A stretch of DNA of 64,000 bases from Lepturacanthus savala (GCA_030544235.1 CM060471.1:7218848-7282847), one strand, 5' to 3'. Counted from the first letter of the stretch, positions 21,692 through 34,761 are shown. Numbers and translations are program-made. Notes: a model not told the origin generated them from the sequence alone.

Positions 21692-24600
21692 CTCAAATGT
21701 TGTCTAAGTACCTATGCATTATGTGTATAGTTTACTAGCCTAGGTATACCTGTCCTTCCTTGCACATGAATTCACTTTGCTCTGCAATTCAGTCTGGACA
21801 CAAAGGACCAATTTTCTCCCTCATCTACAGAGCCAATCACAGAACAGGGGAGGGTGTAGCAAGACGATGACGAAACACACGCGACTTTGTTGATAACTGT
21901 GGATCCAACATGGCGGCAGATGGCAATTTACCTTAAAAATGAGCATCTTTTAGCACTAAACTGCAGACTGAAGTGAATAAGGGGCAATGTCAAAACCTTC
22001 ACGTAACGTCATGTAATCCTAAAAACTTGGTACCAGATAGATAGATAGATTTATATTCTAGGTGGATTGAATATTTGACATTGATCAGTCTTTTTCAGTT
22101 ACACCATTTGACATTGGGTGTCAAAGACATTTTTTTTTTTTTTTATAAAAATCATGATTTTTGTAAAAATAATGGTACAAATGGAATTTTAAATGACAAG
22201 AAACCAACATAAACACAGAATGTAACCTTTAAAAGACCTGAGGAGTGCTTCTTAAAACTGTCTTTTAATAAGTTTTGGACTTATCTTGGCAACCATGATT
22301 TGTTACTGACCCATAAATATACACCATTGGGTATGTTTGATATGATTGGCTATAGGCTATGCACAGATGCATTTGATAGACATTTGTAGCACCTAATAAG
22401 CAGCTCTGTGCTTATGTGAATGAAGAAATGGTTCCCAGACCGAAGATCAATTTAGGTTGAGATGAGGTCTGGTATTAACCAAACTAATAGTTTACACTTT
22501 CAGAAAAGAAATCTGAACATTGAATGAAGCCAGGTTCAAAATTCTTGTGTCATTTTGTTGAAATATTAGAATCAAAGATGAGATGGTCATTTTCAGTTGG
22601 GTTTCTAGATGGAAACATTGACAGCTTATGTTTCTACAAACTTCAGATACGCGGAATGGCAATGTTTCAGATGCGATGACGTAATTTTAGATGAAGTTTC
22701 TCTAGAGATTCTCTTCTCTCAGCAGGAGGAGTAGTTTTGGGTGGATGGATCACAGTGCTTGTTTCATGGACTGCAGATTGAAAATTTGCAGGAGACACCT
22801 GTTATAGACCTGTTATATATTTTAACCCAAACCAGGATTTTTTTCTCACTCTCACCAAGTGTTTTGTGCCTGAATTTAACCAACCACAGTGTTGTGACAC
22901 CATGAAAGAGTATTTGTGAAAATATGCACATATCAAAAATAGTAGATAATAGATGTCAAACGTTGACATTCATCATATTTTAAGAAACATAAACTGTCAT
23001 CTTTTCCCTCAGGCAACTGGACTGAATTTTGAATGTTTTTTTTGTATCACTCCAAAAATCTGAAAACACTGTCAACAATAGAATAAATATATATTTCTGC
23101 CATGTTTTTAGGAATAAATCAGGCTATGAATGATACATGGACAAACTCCCTGTGTGGAATAAAAGTTGGAGTCTAAGTGCTGCTGAAGGGGAGATTTCTG
23201 GTTCAGTTTCAGAAAAAAAAAATCTTAAACCCTTCTTTGTACTTTCATGATTGGTTTCTGATGCAAAGTACATCACAGTATTTAGATGAAATAGATTTGT
23301 GCAGGAGACAAGAAGCTTTACAATGACGTGTCAAGTGTCACGGTGCAGATGGTTACACCTCGGACTGTTAGGACATGTTGGGCCCTCCGCTTGGAATTAC
23401 CCCAGAACTATGACAGATTTTAAAACCATTCCTTACAGCTGGTGTATATTAAATTTTAACTAGTAATGAATAGTACCATAGCTTATCTTCAGCTGGGGCT
23501 ATTAATCATGGTAGCACTGTGTTCAGCTTGCCAAATGAACTGAAAAAACATACTCAAAGTTGAATAAACATCAACAAATCTGCTCCGTGTGAATGCATCT
23601 ATAGAAATCGAGCCGTTAGCACTGCTCTTTATCCCGACCTCTCTGTGAATCGACTGATTAATGAACACGCTTTTTTTGATAAAAGGGATATCTCCTTTAA
23701 TAATAAAAACACGGGTAAATGGTCTCGCAGCAGAGACTTTCATCACCCGATTCAGTTGTGTCATTAGTGGTGTTCATCAATAGGCAGGTTTTTATCAGAT
23801 GTAGCAGTGGTGCTAATGGGGTTAACTCTTAGCAAAACCAACAAACCACCAGGCTGCTGTTACACGCAGGTACTTGAACGTCTCTCAAGATGGAAATTGA
23901 CTGAGTGATGTTGAGTGGGTGCACTGACTCTGTGCATGTGTGAGAGGATGAAATGGAAGCATCTGCCATAGCCACTGGTGCTGCCTTCAAGTTATAGTAG
24001 ACAATCGGACGCCATACATCAAAATAAAAGACTGATGTGTTCAGGGTCACTTTTTGCTAGAGCTAAACTGTGAAGCATCATAGAAAAACACATTTCAACA
24101 ATTACTTGGCTAGTACAAAACCACCGGAATACCTAATGCTGCAAATAATACACTACTTTGTTTATTTATTTAGTACAATGTCTAATATGTTCAACCCAAC
24201 TTCACAAATTAGAGGAAATAACAGATGTTCAGTTAAGTGCTTCAAGGAAGTGCGAACAAATCTGATTGAATTATGAAGAAAATATCGGAGCCTTTGTTCA
24301 TGAAACAACATGATTCCACAGACTGTTCAAAGCATGTGCTAAAAAAAAGTATGGCAAATATGAATGAAATGTCTAACAGTACTGAGGTTGGAAAGGTCAA
24401 GAGAAAGGAATTATTTTTTTTATTTAATTTATGTGGTTTGTTGCACATTTCAGCTACAGTGTGGTTATGGTTAACAGTTAGATATTAACAGTATGGTTGT
24501 TTCATGCTAATCTACAACCTTCAACATGATAAACACACTGTTATCATTAGCAATATTAGCATGCTAAAGCTGCACTGAAATCCATAAATATCAGCTCCCT

Positions 24601-24999
24601 TTCTTTAATTTACTGCTCTTTACTTTGACTTTATTCAATCAAGTGTGACTTGGGGCTAATTAGCTAATCCCTCTTTTTAATGTATATTAAACTGCACTTG
24701 TAAGCGTGGCTTTATCATAGCTAACAAAACAATATCTGTGGTCAGAGGTATGAATAAACAAAAATGGCAAAAACTGTTTATAGTTCTACAAGAGGTTGTT
24801 AATTTATTCTGTCTCTCCCTGCCATCAGCAAATCACCCTGAAAGTAGATCCCCATGCATTTATTTAATTCACAGGACTACATTCCTTGTTTATTTTGAGT
24901 CAAGACAAGAGAAGAAAGAGTTTGGAATTATTCATGTAAAATGTGAAATAGACCAATGACCCACCAGACTCTAAATTCACAGCGTGATGAGACTTGTGT
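21692..24999. other. Unassigned AT-rich DNA
   Basis: About 3.3 kb with no recognisable gene, RNA or classifiable repeat. It contains a short TAGA tract at 22036-22049, a T-run at 22130-22144 and an A-run at 23212-23222. Open frames are short and lack domains. Confidence 0.4.
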
Positions 25000-25570
25000 T
25001 TGTTGTTGCATTCTCCGTCTAATTATTGACCTGCTGCAGGGCAGCTAGTGGCGTTCCAATACTGCTGCTGTGTGTTCATGCATTTTCAAGGGAATAAATT
25101 ACAAAAAAACATCAATTGCATGCATTGTACTAATTTTCTTAATTGTCTCGCTCCAGTGCAAAACGGTGCTGCCTCCCCCTTCGATATAAAAGCAGCTGCA
25201 ACATGACTCTGGACCACCACAGAATGCATCATGCAATCACTGGGAGCTTATTATGAGCATGAATGCGATATGTGTCCCAACGTGTGTGTCCACGCATGTT
25301 TCAGCCGTGTTTTGAGTGTTAGCGCACAGTCGGGGAAACGGTCAGCGACAGCGGGTCTTGTTTGTTCTCATCCTGTGATGCAGGCGTAATCCTGCAGGCC
25401 CGACACAGCGCTAAGGCCTCATTAGCGCCGCCCAGTCAACAGAACAATAAACATGCCAGTCAGGCTAACTCCCCCTGTCATGTTGTTAATGGGTTCGGAT
25501 ATCCGAGCTGGCGGCCGGCAGAGGCCTTCACTCCTGGGGCGGAATAACAAATACAACTTCCCTAGAGGTG
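25000..25570. promoter_or_regulatory. Strong candidate conserved non-coding element
   Basis: Unique, complex sequence with TCTAATTATTGACC (about 25017), GGAATAAATTAC, ATCAATTGCATGCATTG, CTAATTTTCTTAATTG and repeated ATGCAT/CATGCA motifs (25075-25240). CpG-bearing blocks follow (25390-25540). Little simple repeat and a high density of homeodomain- and octamer-like words make this one of the best enhancer-like stretches in the window. Inference only. Confidence 0.38.
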
Positions 25571-26439
25571 GAACGTAGAGAAGGGATAGTGGATGCGGAA
25601 GATAACTCTGCTGTTTGATCCTGTTTTACTAGTAGCAGCTAATAAGATCTGGAGCTGCTCCAGAGGTCTTCTAACCCTGCTTCTTCCTCTAGAGCCAGCT
25701 AGATTAATTGACACAAAAGGGTTTAAACTAGCTTTTTTTTTTTTTTTTTCCCCAATTTTGGTTGTTTTTGTAAGTCTCTTGATGAATGAGGAAGGATTTT
25801 AGTCATCTGGATCTTAACTAACAAATTGAGCAAACATTAGCATTAACTCAGGTAGCACCTGGACAGGGTTGGAGAATATGAAACGCTATTCTGTGTTTTT
25901 ACTGGTTTTAATCATCAGGTTCATTTGTTTTGCACAGAGAGACTCTGAGGATCATTGATTAAAAACCTCCTGAACAATGAACAATGGGAGAAGACAACAA
26001 CTCTGACAATCCTACATCATGATCATCAACTGTTTTTCTTTATAGTTTTTGAGAGAACAGCAGAAAATTACAAATTGTGCTTTTAACTCCTAAAAGTAAA
26101 ATAAATGACAGGTTGGAAACTGCGTCACATTTTGTTCTAGATTTACAGTGTGGCAGCACTTTTTTCAGTTCTATAATTCTTCTCTCTGTCCTTTTCTGAA
26201 TATTCACAGAACAGTTAAAAAAAAAAAAAAATACCCATTTGCATTTTCTTTTGCCAGCAATTCTGAGACCATTCTGATAGAAAAGCACCTAATGACACGC
26301 TAAATAAAAGAAGAGGCAGCAGAAGTATCATGAACCACAGCAGTCGGGCTCATCAAACTAAATTAGCAACTTTCCTTATCTGACTCCTAATACGCCTAAA
26401 TAGTCTTATCCCTCAAAGACAAAGAGAGTTAATTACCGG
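25571..26439. other. Unassigned DNA
   Basis: T-run at 25733-25750 and A-run at 26218-26231. No gene or repeat recognised. Confidence 0.4.
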
Positions 26440-27440
26440 CAAATCTTTGAGGTCAGACTCCAGATTCCATTCAGAAGCCCAACCTTGACTGATACACAGC
26501 TTACGTCTCACGGCGAAATGTACTTTTATCTCGGCTGTTGTGCGTCACTCACTCATCCCCTGTGGAGACTAAAGACATGTAAGGCGTGTAAGAGCAAGAA
26601 AAACAACTGCAGCAATAATTACCGAAAAGGTAAAAGATCCATGGCTCAGTCTCTCCGGGGGATAATCTGCTTTCTGCAGATATGGAGGGTGTGAAGTCGC
26701 GGGGTGTTATTGTAACAGGTGGACGTCTCGCGGGGGAAAGGAACATAATGGGCGAGATGTTTAATGGTCCTTTTAAGTTGGTGACGCTGGCTTATATTGG
26801 TTTACACAACAACACAACCTTGCCGCATGTGTCAGGATTCCAATTTCCCGCAGCTTTGTGTCTCCATTTCAATCTCAGCGGGACGCCCGGGCCGCCGCAA
26901 CGGCCCGTGTCATTACGTCTTATTGTGGTCCCAGAGACTATGTGGCGAGCATGTCCAAGCATGTATGTGGGCTTAGAGCTTCAAATCCCTTGGGGGGATA
27001 ATCTCTGCCTCCCCTCTCAGGTCGGCTCTCAGTCTAGCCGCCACTTGGGCTCCGAGACTATATGGATAAAAGCAGGGACATGATTAAAACGCGCAGCGGC
27101 ACTGGCTCCAGTCCTCGGGGGTCAGGATGGAACATCTCTTGAAGAAAGCGAATGAGAAAAAGCCGGGAATAGAAGCAGAATTAATAAGCAGGGTTGAAGA
27201 AGCTCGCAGCTCCGTGACTCCACGCACCATCGGTGGGTGGGTGCACCTCGCCGCATTGCTCAGGCGGAATGATAGAACTATGGGGACGATGCTGGAAACC
27301 TGACTCAATGGAGACCGGATCGCCTCCCAAACTGTCAGAAAGTCCAGGTCCTCCGGGGAATTTGGCGAAGCCTCGTTTCCGAACAGACAAATCAGCTGAC
27401 TCAGTATAATAAAGACGTTGTAAAGACTCATCCAGGGCTA
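26440..27440. promoter_or_regulatory. Candidate conserved non-coding region, CpG-bearing
   Basis: Unique, GC-richer sequence with frequent CpG (26690-26760, 26880-26920, 27080-27380). Two plus- or minus-strand frames of 115-133 codons (26682-27083, 27084-27431) abut here, but neither resembles a known protein and neither has splice-site logic I can defend. Regulatory DNA seems more likely than coding. Confidence 0.28.
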
Positions 27441-27835
27441 ATGATTCCATTCCTCTCTTTTACCTCCTTCTAAGTCATGAGCTGTGAATTACAGAAAAAA
27501 AAGACAGTTACACCCCAAAAAAGTAAAAAGAAAAAAAAAAGAAAAAGATAGAATTACCTCTGCTAATCTCTCGGTTAAACGCCTGATAAGATCTGATAAT
27601 AGAATTCATTGTGTCCACTTTCATGTCCCCAGAAAGAGGATTTCAGGGCTGTGTCCGAGCTCACCCTCTATATTACACTACATTACTGACTCAACGGCAG
27701 AATTAAAACGGACTGTTGGACACTACTCAGGTCATTTTCTCTCCTGGTTTATGCAGGTTAGTGAACATCAGTTCTCTGATGAGTTCACTATGTCCTCCTG
27801 AGACCCGGGTAGGCATTTAGTTCCATGTAGAGATG

Positions 27836-28380
27836 GGGACGATCTCTACAAGATCGGAGGGGAAGGATAGAAATGAAGGAAAGAAGGAAGGGATAGAAGG
27901 GTGGAAAAATGGAAGGAAGGATAGAAGGAAGGAGGACAGAGGAAGGAAGGAAGGAAGGAAGGAAGGAAGGAAGGAAGGAAGGAAGGAAGGAAGGAAGGAA
28001 GGAAGGGGAGGATAGAAGTAAGAATTTAGCATCTGGGAAGGAAGGGAGGAAAAAGGGGGAAAAAGAGCAGTAAAGAAGGAAGGAGCCAAGAAAAGGAGAA
28101 GGATAGAAGTATACAAGGAAAGAAATAGGAAAAAAAAAGGTAGGATAGAAGTAAAGAAGGAAGGAAGGAAGAAAGAAGGGAAAAGAAGGGTTAAGTATGA
28201 CCAATATAATGATGGAGAAGGGATGTGAGGAAAGAAAGAAGGAGTATGATTGATTTCATGAGGAAGTTAGGAAGAGAGGAAAGAAATAAAGAAGGAGTAA
28301 GGGAAGAAAAGTAGGAAGGAGGAAAGAATCAAGGAGGAAAGAAAGGAGGGACAGACTGAAGGATTGAAAAAAATAAGGAG
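27836..28380. repeat. Purine-rich tract with (GGAA)n
   Basis: A perfect GGAA array at 27941-28006 sits within about 500 bases of imperfect GAAGGA/GGAAGAAAG. Open frames on the minus strand encode Phe-Leu-Pro-Ser repeats only. Confidence 0.92.
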
Positions 28381-29510
28381 ACACTTTTTCCAGAGTCTCA
28401 GGAGAATATGGGGAATAATAATTCTCTCTATACGTGCAGACGGAACTGTATAATGCTGAACTTGCTATATAGTGAGTAGTGAGTGATTTTGGACACAGCT
28501 CATATTCTTCTTCTTCATTTCCCATCTTCTTTTTTTGTCTTTTCGCCTTCTCTTTCCTCCTCCACTCGGTTCAGAGGGGGAATATTAGTAACGGCTTCTT
28601 CGACTCTGTCTGCCACTACGTGGGCTGCTGACGCATAATGGGAACTGAGAGACTGCATCAATGCTATACACCCCCCCACCACACACACACACACACACAG
28701 GCCTTGCTAATGAAGCAGTGGAGAGTATTAGAGCTGAAAGAGTCTCGGCTGCCGTGTTGTTGCTGGTATTCGAAACCTTTCCTCCACCAATGGAGACTCT
28801 GAAGTCACACACAGCCACTTCCAGGACTGTGTGTGACCTCCAGCTAATGATAATGTGATTTGTTCTCAATCCCCCTGTAAGATTCCTCTCTAACACAGAG
28901 GTCGAAGGTCATAGGCGGCTGCAGGACAGCGGCCTTGGAGATGAAATGGAAGCAGAATCTATAGCATTTGTCACAGTAGAGACTTGGGGCGGCTTCTTTT
29001 GATGAAGGACCTGAGAGGGGGGGAAAAAATCCATTAAACATGTTTTATTGGCTGATGTGAGAGGAAGCTCTTCACAAACTAAACCAGGCTCATTTACAAC
29101 ATTTCATGGTTCATTAAAACAATGTTTGTCTCAGATAATACACATTTCATTATGGTATTTTTAGGAAGGCAAATCAATTTGTGCATTTATCTCCCTCTGC
29201 AGAGGGGAGAGTTTATGTCGATATTTCTGAAATATTGGTGCGAAAAGTCTCTTTTTCAGAAAAAGGGGCTAAAACGTGAAAGTGAAATGCAAACTTGGCC
29301 ATTTAGGTCTTAAAGTACAGGTCTGAAGCATCTCTAGCCTCTGTATAGTGACATCTTTTTGGCAGTTACAAGAGGGATATAGGTAAAATCTGTCCCTTTG
29401 GGCAGTGAAAAGTGGGCGGAGCTACAGAGCTGCAGAGAGAGACCAAGCTCAGTTGGAGATTAATTGACAGGTGGATGTCATGATATTACCGGTTGAAAAT
29501 TTGATGGTTT
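28381..29510. other. Mostly unassigned; short (CA)n near 28680
   Basis: A (CA)n tract occurs at 28681-28700. The segment 28700-28930 is unique and complex and could be conserved non-coding DNA. No gene is seen. Confidence 0.35.
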
Positions 29511-30879
29511 TACACTTATATAATCAATCAATCAATGAGGCCTTATCCATAAAGTGCCTTTCATAACTGAAATGCAATGGGAAGGGCTTTCCAGAATAAA
29601 AAACAAGAAATAAAAAAAATAAATAAAAGCATAAAGGATGTTTTGTTTTACATGAAGAAAACATGATTGGATTTTGATATAAGAAAACAAATTAAAGAAA
29701 AAAACAAAAAAATATATTTTTGATACACAATATGAGGGTTGCGAACTAAAGGGTTTTAAAAGGCACAACTTTAATATATTGTACCTGTAGAACAGCACTT
29801 CTCAAATTGGCGTCCTAGAACCTCAGGACCCAGGTGTCCTTGAAGGGGTTCTGGGGTCATTTATTAGAGCTCATAGATTGTTTTTCTTATGCTATTAATC
29901 TATCTGTAAAATATGAATTTTATCCAATGTAAGCAAGATTTCTCATAGAATTGAATAAGGCAAGGTCAAAAACTGAACAAATCATCAGAGTCTTTTCACT
30001 GCCAACTGCTCGGGCATACTTTAACCTAGAGACTCCATTTAAACTTTAAACTGTAGACACATGTCTTGTATAGTAATGTATTATTCCACATTTTGATAGG
30101 TAATATAGTTATTGATCAATTTCTGATCAATGTTCATGACCACTTTTGTAGAAATTTAGAGTTTGTAATGGCCTCTGTGTGAAACTTACCAGTTTTTCCA
30201 AAAATATGCTATAGAAACACCGAATCACACCAAAACTTTTTGTTAAGTCCTTAGGGCGATGATGGTCTATGTTATTTTCTGATATGTGCTACTATTTTGT
30301 CAGTGCAAGCATATCGTAATGAATTTACACAATACACATCTTACTATTCACAAATTATTAATATTTTCTTTATTTTTTTAAGTCTGGAAAAACATATGGA
30401 ATTTTGAAATGTCAAATGTGTATATTAAACCTGTTGAAGGGGGTATAAGTCGCTGAATAAATACTTGAAAAGAAAATGTTTGTTGTAAGTGTTCTCCTCG
30501 TATATAATATCATAAATTAACTAATATTATTTGTTTAATATCTCTGTAGAAACTCATCATTATGTACACACTCTGGCAGTAGCCCCCCAGAGCCCTTTAG
30601 AATTTCCCCAGAGGAAAATTTCTATAACTCCATTCATTAGTAACATAAAGACAGAATACAGGACTATTTCAATCATGGGTTTCATACACTTTCTGTAATA
30701 AAACTGTATCAGAGGACAGAATATGTAAATTTCAGTTGTGTTTAATAAAGCAGCTCTTGTTCCTGATCTGCAGTGTGACGCATTTTTAAACACTTGGATT
30801 TGCGCTCTTAACGATTCTGTTTGTGAGTTAAATATCTCTCTTTTTTTCTTTTTTTCAGTGCAGCACTCTCAGCGACTAC
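29511..30879. other. Unassigned AT-rich DNA
   Basis: Begins with (AATC)4 at 29521-29536, followed by GAGGCCTTATCC...AAAGTGCCTTTCATA, reminiscent of a fish SINE/LINE 3' end but too degraded to call. The remainder is AT-rich and featureless. Confidence 0.35.
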
Positions 30880-31254
30880 AGTAGATTTACTAACTAATAA
30901 CTAATCAATGCTTTATATTTGGAAGCACCGGCGCACGTTCCCTTCGGCCCCCTCTGCTCCTTTTATCTGCGGAATGAAATATTTTGCCCGTAATGTGTCC
31001 AGACAGGCGTTGGGCGTGCTGAGTACACTAATGTACGTTCCCGTTATTCAAAGGCACCTCGACGACGAGATATGAATTGAGGCGGGAGAGTGTGTTATAT
31101 TATGTCACATCGTCCGCAAGGTGTTGGAAGCCTCTTCTAAAGACAGCGTGGGAGTGTGGGAGTGGGTGGAAGAGAGAATGGCTGCTCATTAATCTTCACT
31201 GTAGTCGATTCTCAACACAAAAAGGGACTCACATCACGTAAGAGATTTGAATTT
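30880..31254. promoter_or_regulatory. Candidate conserved non-coding element
   Basis: Unique, CpG-bearing sequence (for example 30925-31080) between AT-rich flanks, with no open frame of interest. Inference only. Confidence 0.28.
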
Positions 31255-31258
31255 TTAA

Positions 31259-32197
31259 CCCTCACGTTGTGTTTCTTTCATGTTAATCGATTTACTGTTC
31301 CTGGGCAAATTTGACAGTTCCATATGTGGCTTTAAGTCTTTGTCATTTTGTACTCAAGATCTAAATGTTACTTATAAAGCATGAAATGACATGATGGTGG
31401 ACAACTTAGACAATGTGACATGTATATATCTATTTAATCATTCATGTCTATAATCCCCCTCAAAAAATAATTTTGTGCATGGGATCAATAAGTTTTTGTT
31501 TATGCTGTTTGGGCAGATTTGTGCAAGCAACGACGGTAATAGTGATTAAAATATATATTTTATGTAAAGAAAAGTGTACAAAAAGAAAAAAAAATAAATA
31601 TATAATATGATTGTAAGTGATTCATTTAATATAATTATATGCATGACAAAACAAAAGTTTTGAACTTCTTTTCTTTTCAACTTTTATGTCCTGTATGTCT
31701 CATTGATCTGAACTTATACATCTCAGTTCAAATCCTAAAAAAACACAATTTCTGGATCATTTTGACTTTAAGAAACAGTAAGATGAAACATAGATTAGTT
31801 TGGGTCAAAGTTACCAAGGACATTTGTTTTGAAACCAAGGGGTGGTGTGTGTGTGTGTGTGTGTGTGTGTGTCCTCAGAGTGACTAATACAGCTCTCAAA
31901 AAAAAAAAAATAAGAGACCACTGTAAAATTATCAGTTTTTCAGATTTTTCTACTTATAGGTATACGTTTGGGCAAAAGGAACATTTTGTTTGAGTCTATA
32001 TATCTATATATATATATTTTTTTTTTCCAGAGCTGTATGTCGCAATTGTTTATGAGAACTGCCAACAGGTGTAGGTGCCAGTTTTCAGGTAACTCAAGAG
32101 GAGTCTGTGTGTGTGTGTCCGCCTGACAAATTAACCACAATTTCCAGAGACAAAAACTTTGAAATGGTCAGATTTAACTGGGAACACAACATGAGGG
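31259..32197 (+). mobile_element. Non-autonomous element with TTAA target duplications (piggyBac-like)
   Basis: Starts CCCTCACGTTGTGTT and ends AACACAACATGAGGG, so the inverted ends match at 14 of 15 positions. TTAA lies immediately outside both ends (31255-31258 and 32198-32201). Precise TTAA insertion is the hallmark of the piggyBac superfamily. The 939-bp interior has a (GT)n at 31844-31872 and no transposase frame. Partial relatives lie at 10127-10330 (same orientation) and 32971-33360 (inverted). The superfamily label rests on TTAA alone. Confidence 0.75.
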
Positions 32198-32201
32198 TTA
32201 A

Positions 32202-32660
32202 ATGCTAAAAAATCCCCACAAAAAAGCAGGCAGCGGCTTTGCAAATCTTGACATTTACGGGGCAAAACCGCCGCCTTCCGTCCCTCAGCCTTTACTCGCC
32301 GTTTCCACTGAATCATCTGCGAAATCTGACGCTTATGTCAGCTGTCTCCTTCATGGCATCACATGGCGTGGAAGCAGCCAGTCCACGGCGTCTGTTTTAC
32401 ATTATCATACAAATGGCTCCTGCTGCGCGTCTGTGAGCGGTGTCGAGAGCGGCCACAGGAGATGGGAACTGACAATGGAGTCAAATGCCTCCGTAGATCT
32501 TCCTTAATGTTGCTGCTCGTGGTTGTTTTGGTGTAAAGGTCACGGGCACAGACACACCGTGGGATGTGGGAATAAGCGGGCGTACGGAGCCTTTTATTTC
32601 CCCGGTATTACCAGCTCAGCATATGGATTAGACATATGGAGTGAAACAGAAGACGGAGGG
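32202..32660. promoter_or_regulatory. Candidate conserved non-coding element
   Basis: Unique CpG-bearing sequence immediately after the TTAA element. Two plus-strand frames (32202-32507, 32239-32436) overlap in different frames and have no domain. Inference only. Confidence 0.27.
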
Positions 32661-32727
32661 TAAAGAGCTAATAGCTGTGCACACACTCGAGTGGAGGGGA
32701 GGGATGGATGAAGAGTGCTGGAGGAGG

Positions 32728-32730
<3 letters not shown>

Positions 32731-32768
<38 letters not shown>
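32731..32768. repeat. (GA)n microsatellite
   Basis: About 19 uninterrupted GA units. Confidence 0.95.
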
Positions 32769-32769
<1 letters not shown>

Positions 32770-32970
32770 AAACTAATCAGCTCTAAAGAGAAGAGTCAAT
32801 TCTGGGCCGGATGCCGAACAGTGGAGAGACGGCAGCAGATGTGCACATTTGAATCCTGAGTGCAATCCTGACTTTAATATTCAGCAGCTTGACTGACACC
32901 AGGATCAGATACACATACACACACACAGGCACTTACACACACATCCACAAGGATGTTCCAACCAGTTTGT

Positions 32971-33237
32971 TTAACCCTCATGACTGTTTCAAAAATCTCA
33001 CATTTCAAAGTTTTTGTCTCAGAAAAATGTGGTTAATTTGATCAGATTCACCTAAGATTCCATGACTTTGTCCACAAAGAGGATTTCAAACACAAAATAA
33101 ATTGTATTACAGAGAATTTTGTGTGATTAATTCAACAGTCTTGGTGTTCGCAGTCAAAAGTCACGATCATTAGAAATGAATGGAGGAGACCAGAATTAAT
33201 GTAAGAAATTAAACTCAGGTACAGCTACATTTGATGG

Positions 33238-33299
<62 letters not shown>

Positions 33300-33360
33300 T
33301 GGGATTTCAAATATTCTTGGTAACTTTAACCCAAAGTAGTCTGTGATAAACACTAGACTA
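32971..33360 (-). mobile_element. Partial, inverted copy of the TTAA-flanked element
   Basis: Starts TTAACCCTCATGAC on the plus strand. It shares CATTTCAAAGTTTTTGTCTC and ATGTGGTTAATTTG with the reverse complement of the right end of the 31259 element. Further in, it shares TTGGTAACTTTRACCCAAA with the reverse complement of 31800-31820. It has a (CA)n at 33239-33297 and no recognisable second end. Confidence 0.68.
33239..33297. repeat. (CA)n microsatellite
   Basis: About 29 uninterrupted CA units inside the partial TTAA-type element. The equivalent position in the 31259 copy also carries a (GT)n on the other strand, so the repeat is part of the family. Confidence 0.95.
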
Positions 33361-33395
33361 TGTTTCCAGCAAATCCCCACAACCTTAATGAGGAA

Positions 33396-34761
33396 CAGGG
33401 CCGTGCCGCCCATAGGACAGGTTAGGCAAATGCTCGAGGTGCCAGCACGCCAGGGGGCACCAGGGAATGGAAGTTTTTTTTCTTTTTTTTTCTTTTACCC
33501 TTAAGTCTTTAAATGATGATAAAATATATTTATTTATTTGAATTTCTGGCTGGCTGCATCCTTCTGCCTCTCTGGCAGCCAGAATCAATTCTGCTGCGGT
33601 CCCTCAATTCAACACATTTGTGGCCCAAACCCTTGTTTTTAGGAATACTGTTCACAACTAGAATTAATGTCAGCTAATCTTGCTCCTATCTTAGAGAAAG
33701 ACGGAAAGAAAGACTCAATGAATGGGGGAATGAATATTAAGCAACATGATTTAATATATTGGCTGAACGTTACTTTTCTTGTAATAATCAGGGATCCACA
33801 GGCCCAAAAGCTCTTGGAAAATGAATTGAACCTGACATGGCAGACTATATAGTCTGCTCTATATAGTTTAGTTTAGATTTTAACTCATAAATATCACCTG
33901 AAACTGACATGCAACTTCCTCACTTAATTAAATACATTAAGATTCTTTTTTATATCACGTTTTCTGAAATGTTCTGTTTAAATGTGTAAATGAGGCATCA
34001 TCTATATGTGCTGCTACTGTGCAAACATTTCCAGAACAGAAATCTGAACAATGGATAAAACATTTGTCTTTCATTTTGTTTACATATTAGAGGCAAAGAT
34101 TTTTATCGAGTGAATTGGAAATTTCAATTTTCATCAAAAAATTCTGTAAAAAATCCATGTTTTTAAGAATAAAATACTATTTAAATCAGACTTAATAATA
34201 CATATCATGTCATTAGATCAGGGCAGGCTGCTAGGTTCTGTTTTATTTATACCATGATGGTTTCACAATCAGCAGATATTTGATTAATATGAAAAAAGCC
34301 CAGTTTGTCAAATATATGTATCTCCTCTTTTTTAGATGCGCTGCTGAAGTATCTTTCCTCAGCAAGTGATGCAGAGGTCCCCTCTACCTCAGCACAAACC
34401 AACAATGGTATTTATTAGTGTAGTAATGTGTGTAACAAGTTATTGTGCGCAATACCTTTTACTTTTTGTTTTTATGTGTGTTTGCACTAGTTTCTATTAT
34501 CTATTTTTATCAATCTATTTTATTGTCTATTATTATTTGCTTCAGGTATTTCCGGATATTTTGTATATAGTATTTTTAGTGTAGTAATTTGTGTAAAATG
34601 TTAGTGTGCGATACTTGCTTTATTACTGTTTGTTTATACTGTCACTTATACAATATATCAAAACAAATTGTTATCCCATTTCTGTGTGTGTATTTCTTAC
34701 AATACGGGGGGTGCCAGCATATATTTGGTCTAGGGCACCACGTTGGTCAGGAATGGTCCTG
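33396..34761. mobile_element. hAT-like non-autonomous element inserted in a SINE
   Basis: A 1,366-bp element starts CAGGGCCGTGCCG and ends AGGAATGGTCCTG, with imperfect inverted ends. It is flanked by the exact 8-bp repeat ATGAGGAA (33388-33395 and 34762-34769). Internal landmarks are GAGGTGCCAGCACGCC near the left and GGGGGTGCCAGCATA...AGGGCACCACG near the right. A pair of direct repeats (TTAGTGTAGTAATGTGTGTAA at about 34413, a similar one at 34576) lies inside. There is no transposase domain; the open frame 33667-33852 is uncharacterised. The flanking repeat lies within a SINE tail, so the SINE is the older insertion. Confidence 0.82.

Noticed and set aside
21470..21730. Plus-strand frame of 86 codons
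   Set aside because: It lies within a SINE copy.
26682..27431. Two abutting frames of 133 and 115 codons, considered as exons
   Set aside because: They are on opposite strands, resemble no known protein and have no defensible splice sites; CpG-bearing non-coding sequence explains the open frames.
27788..28204. Minus-strand frame of 138 codons
   Set aside because: Product of the GGAA simple repeat; same Phe-Leu-Pro-Ser periodicity.
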